A stretch of DNA of 35,389 nt from an uncultured Corynebacterium sp. (GTDB lineage Bacteria > Actinomycetota > Actinomycetes > Mycobacteriales > Mycobacteriaceae). Below, piece after piece: positions 33,401-35,389 of this stretch (positions are counted from its first letter, which is position 1; each line of letters starts with the position of its first letter). The DNA is taken from positions 1 through 35,389 of the forward strand of contig NZ_CAMIHZ010000020.1 of NCBI RefSeq assembly GCF_946222305.1. Direction: 5' to 3'. The notes below the pieces were generated by a model that saw nothing but the letters and a program-made list of their open reading frames with translations, did not search any database and was not told where the DNA came from. Made by a program: the position numbers and the translations under genes.

Positions 33401-34113
33401 ACGCCCGTGAAACCACAGGGCCCTTCGTCACGGTAAGTGATCTTTCCCGGGAGGCTGGGTTGACGGTGCGGCAGGTAGTACAGCTCGCCCGCGCAGGAGC
33501 GCTGGAATGTTTGGGGCTGGACCGCCGGCAGGCAGTGTGGGCTGCCGGGGTGGCAGCCACCGAACGGGCGGGCATGCTGCCCGGCAGTTCGCTGACTTCC
33601 ATCCCTTCCCTTCCGGGGATGAGCGCGTTCGAGCTCACCGCAGCGGATCTTGCGGCCACGGGAATCACTCCAGACGGCCACCCCGTAGCGCTATTGCGCG
33701 ACATCCTCGAGCGGTGGCACGAACTACCCATCCGCATGGGGATCCGCGCCGGGCAGGTCCGTGGAGGTGCCCCCGTCGTGCCAGCCAACCGCTTGTTGGA
33801 TGTGCCGGACGGCACGCGTATTCGTGTCGCTGGGGTGGTCACTCACCGGCAACGCCCCGCAACCGCGGGCGGAGTGGTGTTCTTCGGTCTGGAAGATGAA
33901 ACGGGTCTCGCCAACGTGATGGTTACGCAGGGATTATGGAACCGTCAACGCAAGGAGGCCCTAAGCACAACAATGGTCGTGATCAGGGGAATTGTGCACA
34001 ATGCTGCAGGTGCGGCCAGCATAACCGCTGACCATATAGAACCCATGGAGCCCGAACTGCGCGCGGCCAAAACCTTCGGGGCGGTGCACGAGAAGTCACG
34101 CGATTTTCGTTAG
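30415..34113 (+). CDS. dnaE2: error-prone DNA polymerase DnaE2 (ImuC)
   Basis: 1232 aa, about 150 longer than usual DnaE2. It is the catalytic C-family polymerase of the mutasome, used for damage-tolerant, error-prone synthesis with ImuA' and ImuB. Two catalytic aspartates lie in PDIDLD (546-551). The palm and fingers motifs GRGSAANSAVCFALGI and FGF-type SYGFPESHAQSFASLVYYSAWFKYHYP are intact, and an OB-fold is near the C-terminus (RIRVAGVVTHRQRP...GVVFFGLEDETG). The N-terminal PHP domain has lost metal ligands: ELHxHS reads ELRSCH (125-130) and TDHDG reads LDRDG (159-163). Extra length comes from a Gly-rich segment (about 65-120) and a Thr/Asn-rich insert (about 437-465). Leaderless GTG start. 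Confidence 0.95.
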   Translation: MSEETKGRPSARRPQPEGKARGFGNPAALSWSRLERILSGVDTGPLHALGVADGVGDGARVHWWEKDQRSKTRVDETAGEGARRGVGGDVGRAAGETGSVDAAGSGGGGEDPNTGHKVALQPFAELRSCHAYNFLHGADQPEAMVAKAAELGITHLACLDRDGMYGAARFATAVAEHNAGVASAAVNSCGERNAAECGSHIHTVFGAELSLAEGKGHPLAILCRRQEGYRRLSRLITEAKMADRDKDTVTYPPLETVAQHAQGNWIVVIDRYWAELAEELVHLFGAENCAIQYQLTMDPADSDCNSQLRRCAQRHPGIHEFASAVATCATPASARLAGVKAALHDRLDLHSAEPTSHPTGGSWLRSRAEMKQLAGDCEWLHAAIDNTVALAEQCTFTLNLIAPNLPNYPVPPGHTEMSWLKALVEKGGAERYGRRPKKKECGAETNTQANQETSTTAGRTNTAANAKAWETIDRELQTIEQLGFPGYFLIVYDIVNFCHTNDIFCQGRGSAANSAVCFALGITTVDAVAAGLLFERFLSPERDGPPDIDLDIESGRREEAIQYVYRRYGRDNAAQVANVITYRRKGALRDAARALGYAPGQVDAWSRGIEPAPELLQNVADQLRDHPRHLGIHSGGMVICDRPIADVVPTEWARMENRSVVQWDKDDCAAVGLVKFDLLGLGMLEAIHHAVDQVEKHRGRRVELWRLDPVETEVYAMLAKADAVGVFQVESRAQMNTLPRLRPRTFYDLVVQVALIRPGPIQGGSVHPFIRRRNGMEPVTFDHPSLEPALTRTLGVPLFQEQLMQVVVDAAGFSAAEADSLRRAMGSKRSPERMEALRQRFYDGLKRTNGITGEVADRLWDKIVAFASYGFPESHAQSFASLVYYSAWFKYHYPAEFCVALLRAQPMGFYSPSSLIADARRHGVKILPVDINASGVEPETVVAGSFMSTPRATPEANRPQGVHGLGRGTAEPVGAIRLGLASVSGIGQDVAAAIVHARETTGPFVTVSDLSREAGLTVRQVVQLARAGALECLGLDRRQAVWAAGVAATERAGMLPGSSLTSIPSLPGMSAFELTAADLAATGITPDGHPVALLRDILERWHELPIRMGIRAGQVRGGAPVVPANRLLDVPDGTRIRVAGVVTHRQRPATAGGVVFFGLEDETGLANVMVTQGLWNRQRKEALSTTMVVIRGIVHNAAGAASITADHIEPMEPELRAAKTFGAVHEKSRDFR

Positions 34114-34123
34114 TATCGGCCGT

Positions 34124-35314
34124 GTGCAATCCAGCCTAGAGTCCAAGTTTTACCGTCGCCGGAGGATCACCGCGATCGTCATCGCACTGATCTTGGTGGC
34201 TCTCGCAGCGGGTATCGGCGGAATCGTTCAGAACAAAACTGGCTGGGTACCGTTCAAAGACGAAAAAAATAGCGCTGCCCAAAACGATCCCAGCGATACC
34301 GAACCGGTCAACACTTCTCCGATCGCGGTGAAGCCCGAGGAAGCCCCTAAACCCCGCGGGAAACCACAACCGGAGTTGCGCCGGGTGGCGAAATTCAGTC
34401 CCATCCCCAAGGCGCCTAAACCAGGTGCGGACAAGGCCGTCTTCGTCAAAAGCGATGGCATGCTGCGCAAGTACATCATCAACGTGCCCAAAGAAGCTTC
34501 CTGGCTGAACAGCAAGGGCAAGCCCCTTCCACTGATCTTGGGATTCCACGGCTACCGCGAGGCCGCCGAACACATGGATAAGTACGCCGGCCTCAGCAAC
34601 CACAAGGCCATTGTGGTGTACCCAGCGGGCATGGGCCGTGCGTGGGAGGGAGCTCCCTATGCCGTGACGAACCACGGCCAAGACCTGCGCTTCACCAAGA
34701 AGATCCTCGATGAGGTTTCCTCCACATACCGCGTGGATAAGCACCGGGTGTATGCCACCGGGATGTCCAACGGTGGTGGCTTCGCCGCCAAACTCGCGTG
34801 CGAAATGCCAGAGGAATTCTCCGCCATCGCTTCGGTCGCTGGCGCGTATTATCCAGGCACGTGGAAAGGCTGCTCCAGCAAGGGATCGAATCCCGACAAG
34901 CCACGATCCGTGCGCTTCGGCAAGGCTCCCACCGTGCCCTTTTTGGAGATGCACGGGCGTAAGGACCAGCTCATCCACTACAAGGGTGGTGTTCTGCACG
35001 ACACGCCTTACCTCGGCGCCGTCCGCTTGACCAGCCTGTACGCGGCCCGCGCGGGCTGCTTTGGTGCGCCACAGACCACCGACGTCACCGAAACCGTGCT
35101 GCGAATCAAGTGGCCAGGATGCCCAAATGGAACGGAAGTCATCCACGTCGCTGTCAAGGATGCCGGCCACACGTGGCCTGGCGAGCAAACCGGTTTGGCC
35201 GGAGCTGCCGCTGCAAAAGGCACCAAGGGCGATCGGGATAAGAACGAGCGCACCTCGAAATCCCTCTACGCAGCCAGCGAAATCGAGCAGTTCTTCGAAC
35301 GCCACTCCAGTTAG
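34124..35314 (+). CDS. membrane-anchored PHB-depolymerase-type esterase
   Basis: 396 aa. One N-terminal hydrophobic segment after SKFYRRRR (ITAIVIALILVALAAGIGGIV) acts as a signal anchor or uncleaved signal. A Pro/Lys-rich linker (about 45-105) could span the wall. The catalytic part is an alpha/beta hydrolase of the polyhydroxybutyrate depolymerase / feruloyl esterase (LpqC-like) type: oxyanion strand LPLILGFHGYREAAE, nucleophile in ATGMSNGGGFAAKLACEMP, Asp in MHGRKDQLIHY, His in VKDAGHTWPGEQ. The triad is complete. The substrate is unknown; an extracellular ester is likely. The start is a GTG at 34124, 10 nt after dnaE2, with TAGTAT (34111-34116) 7 nt upstream. Confidence 0.88.
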   Translation: MQSSLESKFYRRRRITAIVIALILVALAAGIGGIVQNKTGWVPFKDEKNSAAQNDPSDTEPVNTSPIAVKPEEAPKPRGKPQPELRRVAKFSPIPKAPKPGADKAVFVKSDGMLRKYIINVPKEASWLNSKGKPLPLILGFHGYREAAEHMDKYAGLSNHKAIVVYPAGMGRAWEGAPYAVTNHGQDLRFTKKILDEVSSTYRVDKHRVYATGMSNGGGFAAKLACEMPEEFSAIASVAGAYYPGTWKGCSSKGSNPDKPRSVRFGKAPTVPFLEMHGRKDQLIHYKGGVLHDTPYLGAVRLTSLYAARAGCFGAPQTTDVTETVLRIKWPGCPNGTEVIHVAVKDAGHTWPGEQTGLAGAAAAKGTKGDRDKNERTSKSLYAASEIEQFFERHSS

Positions 35315-35389
35315 ACCCCATCCCATCCCACCAACCGGGGGTAGTAAAACGACTACGAAAAATCCTGCTCCCGCCCGCATCCCTAACCC

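Noticed and set aside
1..35389. tRNA, rRNA or insertion-sequence genes
   Set aside because: I saw no cloverleaf, rRNA segment or transposase-like frame on either strand.

Overview
The window looks like chromosome from a Corynebacterium-type actinobacterium of fairly high GC. The evidence is the gene set and order (alr, tsaE, tsaB, rimI, tsaD, groES, groEL1, whiB, sigD, rsdA, DUF5319, guaB2, guaB3, guaA, imuA', imuB). From memory this follows the Mycobacterium tuberculosis and C. glutamicum maps, as does the placing of metQNI beside dnaE2. Other support is the His-rich GroEL1 tail, TANNNT-type -10 boxes, and at least ten genes whose -10 box lies 7-8 nt before the start codon, so that their mRNAs are probably leaderless. 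No species is claimed.

Layout. 1-3.1 kb: an alpha/beta-hydrolase-like protein without the nucleophile serine (-), diverging from glmS (+). 3.2-7.7 kb: two fused genes, alr-tsaE and tsaB-rimI-tsaD, which put alanine racemase and most of the t6A tRNA-modification machinery on two polypeptides; a structured intergenic segment ending in a terminator lies between them. 7.8-10.3 kb: an orphan 142-aa gene and groES-groEL1 under a degenerate CIRCE element. 10.4-13.4 kb: a WhiB regulator (-), sigD and its membrane anti-sigma factor rsdA (+), and a DUF5319 gene (-). 13.5-18.3 kb: the guanine-nucleotide genes guaB, guaB3 and guaA, with a small membrane protein gene. 18.4-19.7 kb: a secreted protein and a convergent small membrane protein. 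20.0-22.6 kb: imuA'-imuB. 22.7-23.8 kb: a sucraseferredoxin-like protein. 23.9-26.7 kb: the methionine importer operon metQ-metN-metI (-). 30.4-35.3 kb: dnaE2 and a PHB-depolymerase-type esterase.

Between metQ and dnaE2 is a 3.5-kb accessory segment. It holds an MmeI-type DNA methyltransferase relic with three single-base frameshifts, a truncated Abi_2 abortive-infection gene joined to it tail to tail, a broken phage-type BRO-N antirepressor, and an apparently intact hipBA toxin-antitoxin pair. Upstream of hipB are three related 22-bp inverted repeats spaced exactly 61 bp apart, which I read as candidate HipB operators.

How the genes work together. imuA'-imuB and dnaE2 encode the actinobacterial SOS mutasome. 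They are about 8 kb apart, and each has a LexA-like box upstream; the one at dnaE2 covers the -35 region. SigD and RsdA form a sigma/anti-sigma pair. GuaB and GuaA make GMP from IMP. GlmS and Alr feed cell-wall precursor synthesis.
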